A stretch of 49,713 nt of DNA from Dawidia cretensis (GCF_018598175.1 NZ_JAHESE010000042.1:1-49713), one strand, 5' to 3'; positions 34,775-43,414 are shown, counted from the stretch's first letter. Program-made: numbers and translations. The notes: generated from the letters alone by a model not told the origin.

Positions 34775-37165
34775 CTACTTCACCAAATACTTCTCCGTCC
34801 ATACATGCGTCTGATCCTGCATCCGTATCAAATACAACCCCGCTGAAACGGGTGGAATTAAAACCGACACCTTCGAATCCACAACCTTACGCCCGCCACT
34901 CATGATCATGCGTCCCTGATCACTGATCAGCGTCAGCTGCACATGATCTGATGGCTTGTTCAACGTAATGACCACTTCATTGCTTTGCCCGCTCCTGCCC
35001 GGATTAGGATAGATATGAGTAACCGGTTCTTCACCGCCACCACCCGTAACGCCAGTAGGCCTGATTAGCTTCCACATGCCACTACTCTGATTGAGGTTCT
35101 CCCATTGTTGCACATTCCCTCCATTTGCCGTACTGAATCCGGCCACCTCCAGCAATTTCCCACTGTGCTTCGCGATCAGTTTAAAAAAGCCATCGCCGGT
35201 AGAGACCGCAACAAACTGCTGATTGAAATAGTCGAAATAACTCCATTGCTGCACGTTGATCCCGTTATCCTTGCCATTCGAATTTACGTCAAGCGCTTTG
35301 CCGCTGTTTACGGCCGTGATCTTATACGCGCCATTGCCGGTATGCTCGAATAGGAATTGCTGGTTAGTAGCCTGCGTCACGCTCCATTGATGCACGTTGG
35401 CGCCGTCGTTGGTTGAGCCGGTACCACCCGAGATATCCATGTATAGACTACTGTTGCGATTTTGCAGCAGGTAAATTCCGCTGAGGGTTTGATCGCCCGT
35501 GGTACTGATGCGCAGCGAGGTCGCCCGGTCGTTCCAGTCCGCCAGCCAGCCCGTATTGGCCGTATAGACGCTGGAGGCCCCACTGAAGTTATCGCCGTCA
35601 TATACCGTCACCGTAAAACCCTGTGCGACCTTTAACGACGTGACATCATTGTCGGCGATACCCTTCACCTGGAGCTGGGCACGTGTATAGTCACCGACGT
35701 CAAGTCCCCCCGCATAGCCGCCAAAGTTGATATCCTGATACACACTCACGGGTGCGCCAATGTAGGCGATCTTTATCGAAGAAATTCTGTCATTCCAATC
35801 CGCCAGCCACGTCGCATTGGCGGTGAACGTTTTGGAAGCGCCCGTAAAATTATCATTCTCATACACCGTGACGGAATATCCACCCGGAACGGTCATGGAT
35901 GTTATGCCATTGTCCGTAACGCCCCTGGCCTGAAGCTGCGCCAGTGTGTACGTTCCCTCGGCCAACTGCGAATAAAATCCACTGTAATTGATGTCCTGAT
36001 AGGCATGCACTTTCGTCATTCCTGCTAAAGATTCAAACAAGTGGACACCGCTTAGCTCCGTAGATAAATCGATCGTTCCACTCGGCATGGCCGACCATAC
36101 CGGACTAATCAGGTAGTTCGATTTATTGACTGCATTATTCCATACTGAATTGCCCGTGTAGTTCAGTATCTGTAAGTAGCGATCTCTTTGGCCGCTTGTC
36201 AGATTGCCCTTACGAATAAGCTCAGAGAAATACTTCGCAAAGATGCCTTTGAACAACCCGCCATCGCCCTGACCAACTTCATTCAGGAAAAACACACCGC
36301 CATTATAGTTTCTGAAATTCATCATGAACTCGGCGGCTTTAATGGCATCGTCCAGATAGGATTGTGTACCCGTCACAATATTCAGTTCCAGGCTCGCAGC
36401 AATAAAAAGTCCGGAGTTGTAAGAAAATTGCCAGTCAGGGTCAAAATTACCGGGACTGTCCCAGATACCGCCGTTGGCGTTTAATAGATTGGCCTTCATC
36501 CAGGCATGGATATCTTTTGCCATCTGTAAATTGGCGGCATCGTTCTCCAGCTTATAAAGCCTGACAGCCAAAACAATGGCCGGGCTGTTGCCGATCGCAT
36601 TGTTACAGGGAGTAGTGCAACCTTTCCGCCACGACATCTTTCCCCCACTGTATCCTGTTTTAATTTCAGTCCATATCTGATGAACCGCATCCAGATATTC
36701 TGGATCTTTGGTAGCGTTATACGCATTAAAACAGGCCAGGCCCAACCATTCCAAATCATCGTAGTAATCATTATGATACGTGCCGGCACCATATAAATTA
36801 TATTTCCGGATGCCTGCCAAAATGCTTTTCATCCGGTCGCGATAAACGCTGTTGCGCGTCCGCTGATAGGCGTCAGCCATGGTTTCGAGCCCATGCGCCG
36901 TCACCCAATAGCCATAGCCATAGGGATCGTTGTCCGAAGCACTGTTGTGTTTGAAATAACTTCGGTCTGCCGACATGAAGATGTTAAACAAGCCGTTTTG
37001 CATGTTCTCGGCACGTGGGTCGTTTGCCTGCGCAAACAGATTGCAACTGCCGAACACAAAAATAAATACCGTAAGATTTTTTAGTAATACAAGTTTTTCT
37101 CTACCGCACATGCGCCAACCGAACTGTCGGGGCGCGCCCACAACACTCCATTCATTTTTTTTCAT
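34775..37165 (-). CDS. Secreted GH76 alpha-1,6-mannanase-like enzyme with two beta/gamma-crystallin modules, ricin lectin and T9SS tail
   Basis: The 796-residue protein has a signal peptide ending near residue 46 (FGSCNLFAQA), and translation may begin at 37165 or Met19 (37111). The GH76 (alpha/alpha)6 domain spans about 50-375, with the catalytic Asp136-Asp137 pair in HNDYYDDLEWLGLA and the NAIGNSPAIVLA and FSYNSGLFIAA segments. Then come two tandem beta/gamma-crystallin domains (about 386-466 and 473-553), each with VYQDINF-type starts and NDRxxSxxI ends; a ricin-type trefoil lectin (about 563-702, three QQW/QQF blocks); and a type IX secretion C-terminal domain (about 717-796, YPNPGRSGQSNEV...). 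GH76 cleaves alpha-1,6-mannan backbones. The protein is probably released or surface-attached by T9SS. The crystallin pair is unusual in this family. Confidence 0.9.
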   Translation of the reverse strand: MKKNEWSVVGAPRQFGWRMCGREKLVLLKNLTVFIFVFGSCNLFAQANDPRAENMQNGLFNIFMSADRSYFKHNSASDNDPYGYGYWVTAHGLETMADAYQRTRNSVYRDRMKSILAGIRKYNLYGAGTYHNDYYDDLEWLGLACFNAYNATKDPEYLDAVHQIWTEIKTGYSGGKMSWRKGCTTPCNNAIGNSPAIVLAVRLYKLENDAANLQMAKDIHAWMKANLLNANGGIWDSPGNFDPDWQFSYNSGLFIAASLELNIVTGTQSYLDDAIKAAEFMMNFRNYNGGVFFLNEVGQGDGGLFKGIFAKYFSELIRKGNLTSGQRDRYLQILNYTGNSVWNNAVNKSNYLISPVWSAMPSGTIDLSTELSGVHLFESLAGMTKVHAYQDINYSGFYSQLAEGTYTLAQLQARGVTDNGITSMTVPGGYSVTVYENDNFTGASKTFTANATWLADWNDRISSIKIAYIGAPVSVYQDINFGGYAGGLDVGDYTRAQLQVKGIADNDVTSLKVAQGFTVTVYDGDNFSGASSVYTANTGWLADWNDRATSLRISTTGDQTLSGIYLLQNRNSSLYMDISGGTGSTNDGANVHQWSVTQATNQQFLFEHTGNGAYKITAVNSGKALDVNSNGKDNGINVQQWSYFDYFNQQFVAVSTGDGFFKLIAKHSGKLLEVAGFSTANGGNVQQWENLNQSSGMWKLIRPTGVTGGGGEEPVTHIYPNPGRSGQSNEVVITLNKPSDHVQLTLISDQGRMIMSGGRKVVDSKVSVLIPPVSAGLYLIRMQDQTHVWTEKYLVK

Positions 37166-37569
37166 GGGAACTAAGGTTTTGGGTATTCTTAAAAATTGTC
37201 GTTCAATACCGGTTTACCGGCTCGAGTAAATGTGGGCCTCTCCAGCCAGGACCAAAAACGGTCCGCCGCCAAGCTTCCCCTACCATAAACTGATATCAAT
37301 CATTCGGGTTTTGTGCTGACCGAGGATAACAGCACTGAAGCCGGATTGAAAAATTTCACAATCAAATCGCCTCTTTAAACGCCTTGCCAACCACTTCAAC
37401 CTATAGTGCATAAAACGGCCTGGTTTTACTCGTCTAACCCTAAATATTATGTATTCTAGCTCCCTTACCGGCGAACATGGGGCAAATACAGCCCCCCCTG
37501 GAAAAAAATTCGCGAAGCTGTGACAATTCTTCAAAACACGCTACTAATGATCGAAAGATCATCGTACAG
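37166..37569. other. Intergenic region between the GH76 and ECF sigma genes
   Basis: These 404 bases separate two divergent genes. I see no convincing gene; an 84-codon minus frame (37280-37534) has no family resemblance. A small stem GGACC-6-GGTCC lies near 37248-37264. No clear TAnnTTTG element was found for either neighbour. The plus-strand frame of the sigma gene is open from 37477, but the resemblance starts only at 37570. Confidence 0.5.
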
Positions 37570-38073
37570 ATGGAATTGAAACAGCAAAACTTTATCCGAA
37601 TCATCCGCGAGAACCAGGGGATTATCAAAAGTCTTTGCAAAGCCTATTATGCCCGTTATGAAGACCAACGCGATGCTTACCAAGACATCATCCTGCAACT
37701 CTGGAAATCCTTTGACACCTTCCGCGGCGAGTCAAAAATCAGTACATGGATTTACAGCGTTAGTCTCAACACGTTGCTCACCAAAGTCCGGAACGAGAGA
37801 AACAAGATCATCACAGAGCCTTTACTACTCCCGGACCTGATTAATCCGCCGGCAATGGCGGATGATGATCGTGAGCTCCTGGGTATCGTGATTCAATCTT
37901 TAAAAGATGTGGACAAGGCTATCGTCATCTTATCTCTGGAAGGATACCAAAACAAGGAAATCTCCCTAATGCTGGACTTAACCCCCACTAACGTAAGTAC
38001 CAGGCTGAATAGAATAACGACCGAACTAAAAGTAAAACTCAAAAACCATCGTCATGAATCTAAACAATCTTAA
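37570..38073 (+). CDS. ECF RNA polymerase sigma factor upstream of lgt
   Basis: The start is ATG 37570 (MELKQQNFIRIIRENQGIIKS), giving 167 residues. Sigma region 2 is about 8-80 (IIKSLCKAYYARYEDQRDAYQDIILQLWKS, STWIYSVSLNTLLTKVRNE) and region 4 is about 110-160 (LKDVDKAIVILSLEGYQNKEISLMLDLTPTNVSTRLNRI). The protein belongs to the small sigma-70 ECF class common in Bacteroidota, often followed by a short membrane protein. Its end overlaps the next gene by 20 bases (38054-38073), so it is translated together with the 61-residue protein and Lgt. Its targets are unknown. Confidence 0.92.
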   Translation: MELKQQNFIRIIRENQGIIKSLCKAYYARYEDQRDAYQDIILQLWKSFDTFRGESKISTWIYSVSLNTLLTKVRNERNKIITEPLLLPDLINPPAMADDDRELLGIVIQSLKDVDKAIVILSLEGYQNKEISLMLDLTPTNVSTRLNRITTELKVKLKNHRHESKQS

Positions 38074-38239
38074 ACCCGCATGGAAACAGTTTCTGCTCGT
38101 CAATTCCATGGAGCCACTAAATCGGGAAGAAATCTTATGTATTATAGAACAGACTGATCAACAGTCAATAATAAGATTACCTGGATACATGACAACCATC
38201 ATATTTATCATTCTAACGACTTGCTGTCAAGGAGGATGA
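38054..38239 (+). CDS. Short anti-sigma-like membrane peptide (61 residues)
   Basis: The opening MNLNNLKPAWKQFLLVNS resembles the conserved N-terminus of the membrane proteins that follow this class of sigma factor in Bacteroidota (M-x-L-x-x-L-K-x-A-W-K). The typical protein continues for about 150-250 residues; this one has a charged middle, one hydrophobic stretch (MTTIIFIILTTCC, about 46-58) and then stops. It overlaps the sigma gene by 20 bases at its start, and its stop overlaps the lgt ATG (38236-38239). It may be a truncated or minimal anti-sigma factor. The function is inferred from context. Confidence 0.6.
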   Translation: MNLNNLKPAWKQFLLVNSMEPLNREEILCIIEQTDQQSIIRLPGYMTTIIFIILTTCCQGG

Positions 38240-39051
38240 GTTCTTATGTAATTTGGGATATCGACCCAAGGATTTCCGCAGGTGTAGAGTTCTTAAGATG
38301 GTATGGATTCTGCTGGGCCATCGGGATGATGCTGGGATACCAGGTCATGCTCAAGATTTATAAGCTTGAAGCGCATGCGCAATCTGGCCTGGATAACCTC
38401 ACAATTTATATAGTACTGGGGGTCATTATCGGAGCGCGCCTCGGGCACATTCTTTTTTATGACCCCATTTACTACCTGAACAATCCCATAGAGATTCTAC
38501 CTATCCGCATAAAACCCAAATTCGAATTTATAGGATTTACGGGACTGGCAAGTCATGGAGGAGTCTTAGGTGCATTGTCGACAGTATATCTATATAGTAA
38601 AAAACACAAAAAAGATTTCTTGTGGACGCTGGACAGGTTAACCATAGCAGGATCATTACTTGGATGCTTCATAAGATTAGGTAATTTGATGAATTCCGAA
38701 ATCATCGGAATACCCGCGCAAGCACCTTGGGCATTTGTGTTCATTCGTATCGATCAGGTTCCGCGACACCCTGCACAGCTCTATGAAGCTTTATTCTACC
38801 TAACAATTTCTTTAATTTTGTTTCTTTTATGGAAATCGGGGAAGACCCAAAATCACAAAGGTTTTCTCTTTGGACTTGGCTTGTCATTAATCTTCGCACA
38901 AAGATTCCTACTGGAATTTTTAAAAGAAAATCAGAAAGCGTTTGAACAAAATTGGCCGCTGAATATGGGACAAATACTAAGCTTACCCTTCGTCATAATC
39001 GGAATTTGTATTATGGTATGGAGTTTCAAAAAGTCAACTAGCCAAACCTAA
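38236..39051 (+). CDS. lgt: Prolipoprotein diacylglyceryl transferase (Lgt)
   Basis: The start is ATG 38236, overlapping the stop of the small gene as ATGA, with a GGAGG-like sequence directly before it; an upstream TTG (38221) is less likely. The 271-residue integral membrane protein has about seven helices and the Lgt motifs IGARLGHILFYDP, TGLASHGGVLGAL (HGG motif), RLGNLMNSEIIG (the Lgt signature) and PRHPAQLYEAL. Lgt moves diacylglycerol from phosphatidylglycerol to the lipobox cysteine of prelipoproteins. Co-translation with an ECF sigma and a mini anti-sigma suggests a stress-linked or accessory copy and not the housekeeping one, which I cannot check here. Confidence 0.93.
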   Translation: MSSYVIWDIDPRISAGVEFLRWYGFCWAIGMMLGYQVMLKIYKLEAHAQSGLDNLTIYIVLGVIIGARLGHILFYDPIYYLNNPIEILPIRIKPKFEFIGFTGLASHGGVLGALSTVYLYSKKHKKDFLWTLDRLTIAGSLLGCFIRLGNLMNSEIIGIPAQAPWAFVFIRIDQVPRHPAQLYEALFYLTISLILFLLWKSGKTQNHKGFLFGLGLSLIFAQRFLLEFLKENQKAFEQNWPLNMGQILSLPFVIIGICIMVWSFKKSTSQT

Positions 39052-39081
39052 GCAATGAATGGAAGGCGAGCGCAAAATAGA

Positions 39082-39109
39082 AAGGCCGCTCCAGTCTCGG
39101 AACGGCCTT
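39082..39109. terminator. Bidirectional terminator between lgt and the glutaminase gene
   Basis: AAGGCCG (39082-39088) pairs with CGGCCTT (39103-39109). An inner TCC/GGA continues the stem after one mismatch, and the sequence is followed by TATTTTAT on the plus strand and TCTATTTTG on the minus strand. It lies exactly between two convergent genes (stops at 39051 and 39138). Confidence 0.75.
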
Positions 39110-39137
39110 GTATTTTATCTTACTGTAAGTCCAGACA

Positions 39138-41600
39138 CTACTTGCCCCGTAACCTATCGGATAAGATCTTCATATAGAATCCGCCCACCACACTCCGCGC
39201 TTTGAAGTTGTCACGGATTCCGGTGTTCGAATCGTAAAAGTCATTGAGCGGAACACGTGAGGGAGTTTCGAGTGCATGTACGTATACCGGTTTGACGAGC
39301 GCCTCAAATTGCGCTGGCGTGGGCGCAAATGTGGCCGTCCACAAAATCCAATCGTTTTTGGTATAGGCTCTGCGGCTGTCCAGTGGTATACCGAATTTAT
39401 TGTTCTTCGTCAGGTAATACCGGGTCTCCGTTTCATAAACTTTCTGCGGGAACAAGTTAAGTTGCAGCACTTTATCCCAAACCAGGTTATACTTTTGACT
39501 CCAGGTGTTCTTGTCATCAAACGTCAGGGCGTAGTGGTCGCCGGCATCCGCCATTTCGATCCACTTCGGTACCATGCTTTCAGCAATAGCACTGTATTTT
39601 TTTGCAGTTTCGTGTTCGCCCAGCGCTTCGGCCAGCTGCGCATAGCAGGCAATTCCTACAATCGCTTTAACAGACAAGTTGGCATTCCGGGCAAGGTGCC
39701 CCGCGAAATCATCCGTACATAATTGCGTCTTGGGGTCGAGGCCCTCCCTGACAAGGTAATCCACCCACGTGGAGAGCGTTTTCCAATGTTTTTTTGCGTA
39801 GTCCGCGTTGCCTTGCACCTTTGCGATAGCCGCCGTAAGGATGATCATATTGCCGGACTCTTCTACCGGCATCGGTTCACCATACGTCTGTCCATTCGCC
39901 TTAGGATACGTGCCAAGGTCGTGTGCCGCCCACGGATGAGGATATTTTCCTGATTCGCTGAAATAGAAAATACCCGTGAGCATACCTTGCATCAACTCCG
40001 GATTGTAGAGCAGGTAAAGCGGAGCAGAAGGATACGTTACGTCTACCGTATTAATAAACCCACCGCTGTTATTTTCTTTCGACAACCACAGAATTTCATC
40101 CTGGGGACTTTTCACGAGCGTATGCGCTGCGATGCTTTGACGATATGCAAGAATGCACAAATGCGCATATTGCTCGCCTCCGGCCTTCAATGCCTCGCCG
40201 GCAACAGCCTTATCAAAGGCCGCGCACTTCTGCATGACCGCGCTGTATTCGTCCGACGCTTTGGTCAACTGACCCTCTATCGTCTCTTTGCCGGAATTGT
40301 TCCAATAGGGTCTCAGGTTAGTATTGAAGTACTGGATGGAATAGATCTCGTCATACCCCAGCTCGACATAGCGCTCCACCGTGGCGTCCCCGACGGTTCC
40401 AAAAGGAATCACCGTATTCAGCGACAATGACCGGCCTTTTGACTCGGTCGATTTTACAGTGCCCTTTTTAAAGGCACCGGCCGCTTCAGCGCTCTTGCTG
40501 ATAAATTGCTCGGCGCCACTGGACTTAGGAGCGGCTACATAGAAGTAGCCCCAGTCAATGCGCATGTCATCGGCGCCCTTTTGCAGCGTGGGCTGCTCAA
40601 CCGTACCTGTTTTCAGGATCGACAGCTTGTCCGTGGCATACTTTTGAGCCGTGACAGCCTGCGATGGCTGGTATACGGCTATACTCGACGATGCACCAAG
40701 AAAAGCCTTCACAGAATGCTTTTTCCCGTCGTTCGCCTTTACGCTATATGTTATGTAGGATACAGGACGCGACAAAAGGTTTAGATCGTTCAGCAAAAGA
40801 GGTGACGTGAACGTCACCTGCAAGTCGATCTTTCCGGCGGTGAAATTATAAATAGTCCGCGTAGCCGTTACCTCCACGTTCTTTTGCGCGGCCAGCTGTG
40901 TAGTACCGGAATTGTCTTTCACCCTATCCACCAGCCCGAAATCCAGGAACCGGCCACCGGCTGTATTTACCAGATGGATGGCAATGACATTCTGGCCGGC
41001 CTTCAGGCTATTCTTACTGATTGGCTGATATTGAAAGCTATTGGTCCATCCCGTTTTCTCATAGACCTGCTCGCCGTTCAGAAACACCGTGACGTTATCA
41101 TCGTGGTTCAGTTTCAAAAACAATTCATTGATGCTGGCAGGGTTGCCGACATTAAACGACCGTCTCACCCAAATGTCATGAGACTTCCAGAGCGTTTTTG
41201 CAGTTTTGTTATCGTCGCCGATCGGCGCCGGGCCAGACTTCCAACCTTCCGCTTTATAGTCAGGTGAGAACCAGTTTCCCTGTGGCGCTGCTTCGGTATA
41301 GGCTACCGTATAAGCAGCTTCATCCGACGCATTCAACACAGTGCTGTAATTTGTCTCCTCTTTTCCAAGGAAACGATAGATTTCGCCGTCTACGTTGATG
41401 AGCCCCAGCAGCGAATGCTCCGAGCCTGTCCAGTGTGTGGTGGTCGAGGAATTCAGCTCGTCTGTGTTCGACCAAATACTGAAATTGGGGTTGTGCGTGA
41501 TCAGCGGATAGGCTGGTGCTTTCCGGTCCTGCGCAAGCGCACCGATCGACGCGATGCAAGCAAGCAGAGCCAGAAATCCTGGTTTGTTTCGTGTAAGCAT
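39138..41600 (-). CDS. Secreted glutaminase A-like protein (DUF4964/DUF5127/DUF4965/DUF1793)
   Basis: The 820-residue protein has a signal peptide (LALLACIASIGALA, cut after AQ). The family start APAYPLITHNPNFSIWSNTDELN (DUF4964) is at about 28-80. The DUF5127 beta domain is split by an inserted jelly-roll-like module (about 106-226; GNWFSPDYKAEGWKSG, FLNGEQVYEKTGW). DUF4965 is at about 330-500, and the helical DUF1793 domain at about 500-700 carries PHPWAAHDLGTYP and MPVEESGNMIIL. The family is named after fungal glutaminase A, but in Bacteroidota it often sits near glycan loci and may act on glycans or glycopeptides. Activity is unproven. It stands alone; the terminator at 39082 follows it. 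Confidence 0.85.
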   Translation of the reverse strand: MLTRNKPGFLALLACIASIGALAQDRKAPAYPLITHNPNFSIWSNTDELNSSTTTHWTGSEHSLLGLINVDGEIYRFLGKEETNYSTVLNASDEAAYTVAYTEAAPQGNWFSPDYKAEGWKSGPAPIGDDNKTAKTLWKSHDIWVRRSFNVGNPASINELFLKLNHDDNVTVFLNGEQVYEKTGWTNSFQYQPISKNSLKAGQNVIAIHLVNTAGGRFLDFGLVDRVKDNSGTTQLAAQKNVEVTATRTIYNFTAGKIDLQVTFTSPLLLNDLNLLSRPVSYITYSVKANDGKKHSVKAFLGASSSIAVYQPSQAVTAQKYATDKLSILKTGTVEQPTLQKGADDMRIDWGYFYVAAPKSSGAEQFISKSAEAAGAFKKGTVKSTESKGRSLSLNTVIPFGTVGDATVERYVELGYDEIYSIQYFNTNLRPYWNNSGKETIEGQLTKASDEYSAVMQKCAAFDKAVAGEALKAGGEQYAHLCILAYRQSIAAHTLVKSPQDEILWLSKENNSGGFINTVDVTYPSAPLYLLYNPELMQGMLTGIFYFSESGKYPHPWAAHDLGTYPKANGQTYGEPMPVEESGNMIILTAAIAKVQGNADYAKKHWKTLSTWVDYLVREGLDPKTQLCTDDFAGHLARNANLSVKAIVGIACYAQLAEALGEHETAKKYSAIAESMVPKWIEMADAGDHYALTFDDKNTWSQKYNLVWDKVLQLNLFPQKVYETETRYYLTKNNKFGIPLDSRRAYTKNDWILWTATFAPTPAQFEALVKPVYVHALETPSRVPLNDFYDSNTGIRDNFKARSVVGGFYMKILSDRLRGK

Positions 41601-41789
41601 TTAAGATTCGTAGTTATGACGTTTACAAAATAGCGCTTCTCTGCAAAGAAATGCACAGCAAAACTACGCAATCGGTCAGAATTTCATGTCACGGACCCCC
41701 TACCACCGCCGGGACACTGGGGCAGCAGCCCTAAGTTGTCTTTTAGTAATTGATTTCTCACGGGGAAAATCGTTTCCCGCACCGCGTAA

Positions 41790-42236
41790 CTATTTCCTAT
41801 GTGCGTGATCGCCTTTAAGGCTGCTACGCATATGGAATAGCAGGAAGCTATTTGCGATCATCACCAGCGCCGTTACGCCATGCACTAAAAGGTGCTCAAG
41901 ATCCCCGGCGCCATTCGTGAAGCGTATGATCAGGAAATCGACCACAGGAACGACAATGGCAGTTGTAAACACCCAGGCCGCGGCTTTTCGCATCCGCATG
42001 ATCAGCAGAGGCAGCAAAACAATGCCCGAAAACACATCACGAATACCCTTGATTTTACCATACACGGCATCCTGCTCATCGCTAAAAGCTACGCCGTAGC
42101 CGATCGCACCAACCACGGGCTGCAGAATAAAGCGTACGCCGATAAAAATAATTCCCAGTGCCAAGACGAGCGTGATCCAGTAAGAAACCGAACGCATACC
42201 CCAGTAGTGTTGTTGTTGTTTGACTTGTGTTTCCAT
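41790..42236 (-). CDS. DUF4267 four-helix membrane protein
   Basis: The start is ATG 42236 (METQVKQQQHYWGMRSVSYW), giving 148 residues, though the frame is open to 42257. There are four transmembrane segments (about 20-38, 64-80, 87-104, 118-136) with DVFSGIVLLPLLIMRMRKAAAW and HGVTALVMIANSFLLFHM. This is the layout of DUF4267 proteins, small membrane proteins without known function that are often paired with regulators. It is 84 bases downstream of a Crp-like regulator on the same strand and may be its target. Confidence 0.75.
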   Translation of the reverse strand: METQVKQQQHYWGMRSVSYWITLVLALGIIFIGVRFILQPVVGAIGYGVAFSDEQDAVYGKIKGIRDVFSGIVLLPLLIMRMRKAAAWVFTTAIVVPVVDFLIIRFTNGAGDLEHLLVHGVTALVMIANSFLLFHMRSSLKGDHAHRK

Positions 42237-42319
42237 TATAATATTGATTAATGACACAAATCTCCTACACTGACCAACCTTTCTCGTTCACCCTGGTTAA
42301 CTAATACAAGAAACGCGGA

Positions 42320-42895
42320 TCATTTTTGCGTGACCATTCTTTTCCGGATCCTGGACAATGACTGAGGTTTGATACCCACATAAGAGGCAATATGATATTG
42401 CGGAATCCTTTGCGCAAGACTGGGATAGGATCGCAAAAACTGTTGGTATCGTTCAGCAGGAGAATCCTTATAAAAAGATTTTAACTGCTGCAAGCTGCTT
42501 AAAAAAACGTTTTCAATCGCTAACCGCCCTAATTTTTCACCTTCGCTAACGCCTGAATACAGCTGTTGCAAATTTTCATAATTGATAACCTGCAAAGCGG
42601 TATCCTCAATGGCTTGTATACTGGTATTAGAAGGTTCCCGGGGAAGAAAACTCTGGTAGTTAGAAACGAATTCACCTTCTTTACTGAAATATAAAGTTTT
42701 CTGACTGCCGTTATCGTTCATGTGATAACGTACTAATCCCTCTTCAATGAATCCGACATAACGGCATAGCTGCCCTTCTTCGAGAAAATATTCGCCGGCA
42801 TTCAATTTAAGCGGTTTGAATAAACCAGCTAGTATTACTTCTTCATCGGCACTGATCTGGATCAGGTTCCTTATCGTAGCTATGAGTCGGGTCAT
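42320..42895 (-). CDS. Crp/Fnr-family transcriptional regulator
   Basis: The 191-residue protein has an N-terminal cyclic nucleotide-binding-like fold (about 20-130; LFKPLKLNAGEYFLEEGQ, VGFIEEGLVRYHMNDNG) and a C-terminal helix-turn-helix (about 160-190; IASYVGIKPQSLSRIRKR). It lacks the typical PRLIA phosphate-binding cassette, as do many Bacteroidota members, so cAMP binding is doubtful. It starts 17 bases after the end of greB and is followed by the DUF4267 gene. The 180-residue regulator at 45712 is a related but distinct member of the family. Confidence 0.9.
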   Translation of the reverse strand: MTRLIATIRNLIQISADEEVILAGLFKPLKLNAGEYFLEEGQLCRYVGFIEEGLVRYHMNDNGSQKTLYFSKEGEFVSNYQSFLPREPSNTSIQAIEDTALQVINYENLQQLYSGVSEGEKLGRLAIENVFLSSLQQLKSFYKDSPAERYQQFLRSYPSLAQRIPQYHIASYVGIKPQSLSRIRKRMVTQK

Positions 42896-42912
42896 CGGCG
42901 TTCGGCAGTCAG

Positions 42913-43386
42913 TTATTTCTGGTACTCAATTTTGGTAACATGCCAGACAAACTCACCTGCATCTGTTTTCACCACAGCTTCATCACCCACTTCTTTTTTC
43001 ATGAGTGCGACTGCCATCGGTGAGTCTATAGAGATGTAATCTTTCGTGTCAAAAATCTCATTATACCCTACTATACGGAAGCGTTTTTGATCACCTCTGT
43101 CATTTCTAATTTCCACCCACGCGCCAAACAATACTTTCCCTTCCTGAAAGGGTGAATAACTCACGACCTTCAAGTCGTCAATACATTTCCGTAAATAGAG
43201 CAATCGCCGGTCAATTTCGCGCAGGCGCTTTTTATTGTAGTGATAATCTGCATTTTCAGAACGATCGCCAAGGCTCGCGGCCCAGGCCACCTTTTGCGTG
43301 GTGTCCGGCCGCTCAACGCGCCACAAATGATCCAACTCAGCTTTTAGCTTCTCCAAACCTTCTGGCGTAATCAAGGGCGTTTTCAT
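42913..43386 (-). CDS. greB: Transcription elongation factor GreB
   Basis: The start is ATG 43386 (MKTPLITPEGLEKLKAEL), the standard GreB beginning, giving 157 residues; the open frame extends to 43446 without family resemblance. The N-terminal coiled coil carries the acidic tip AASLGDRSENADYHYNKKRLREID (Asp41, Glu44 needed to stimulate RNA cleavage by polymerase). The C-terminal FKBP-like domain follows (about 80-157; SPMAVALMKKEVGDEAVV). It rescues backtracked RNA polymerase. It lies 28 bases after the AlkZ-like gene and 17 bases before a Crp-like regulator, within a same-strand run. Confidence 0.95.
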   Translation of the reverse strand: MKTPLITPEGLEKLKAELDHLWRVERPDTTQKVAWAASLGDRSENADYHYNKKRLREIDRRLLYLRKCIDDLKVVSYSPFQEGKVLFGAWVEIRNDRGDQKRFRIVGYNEIFDTKDYISIDSPMAVALMKKEVGDEAVVKTDAGEFVWHVTKIEYQK

Positions 43387-43414
43387 GGTTTTGTCGTCTT
43401 GGCCGACAAGGTAT

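Noticed and set aside
37280-37534. 84-codon minus frame between GH76 and the sigma gene
   Set aside because: No recognisable motif or signal, arginine-rich shadow-like composition.
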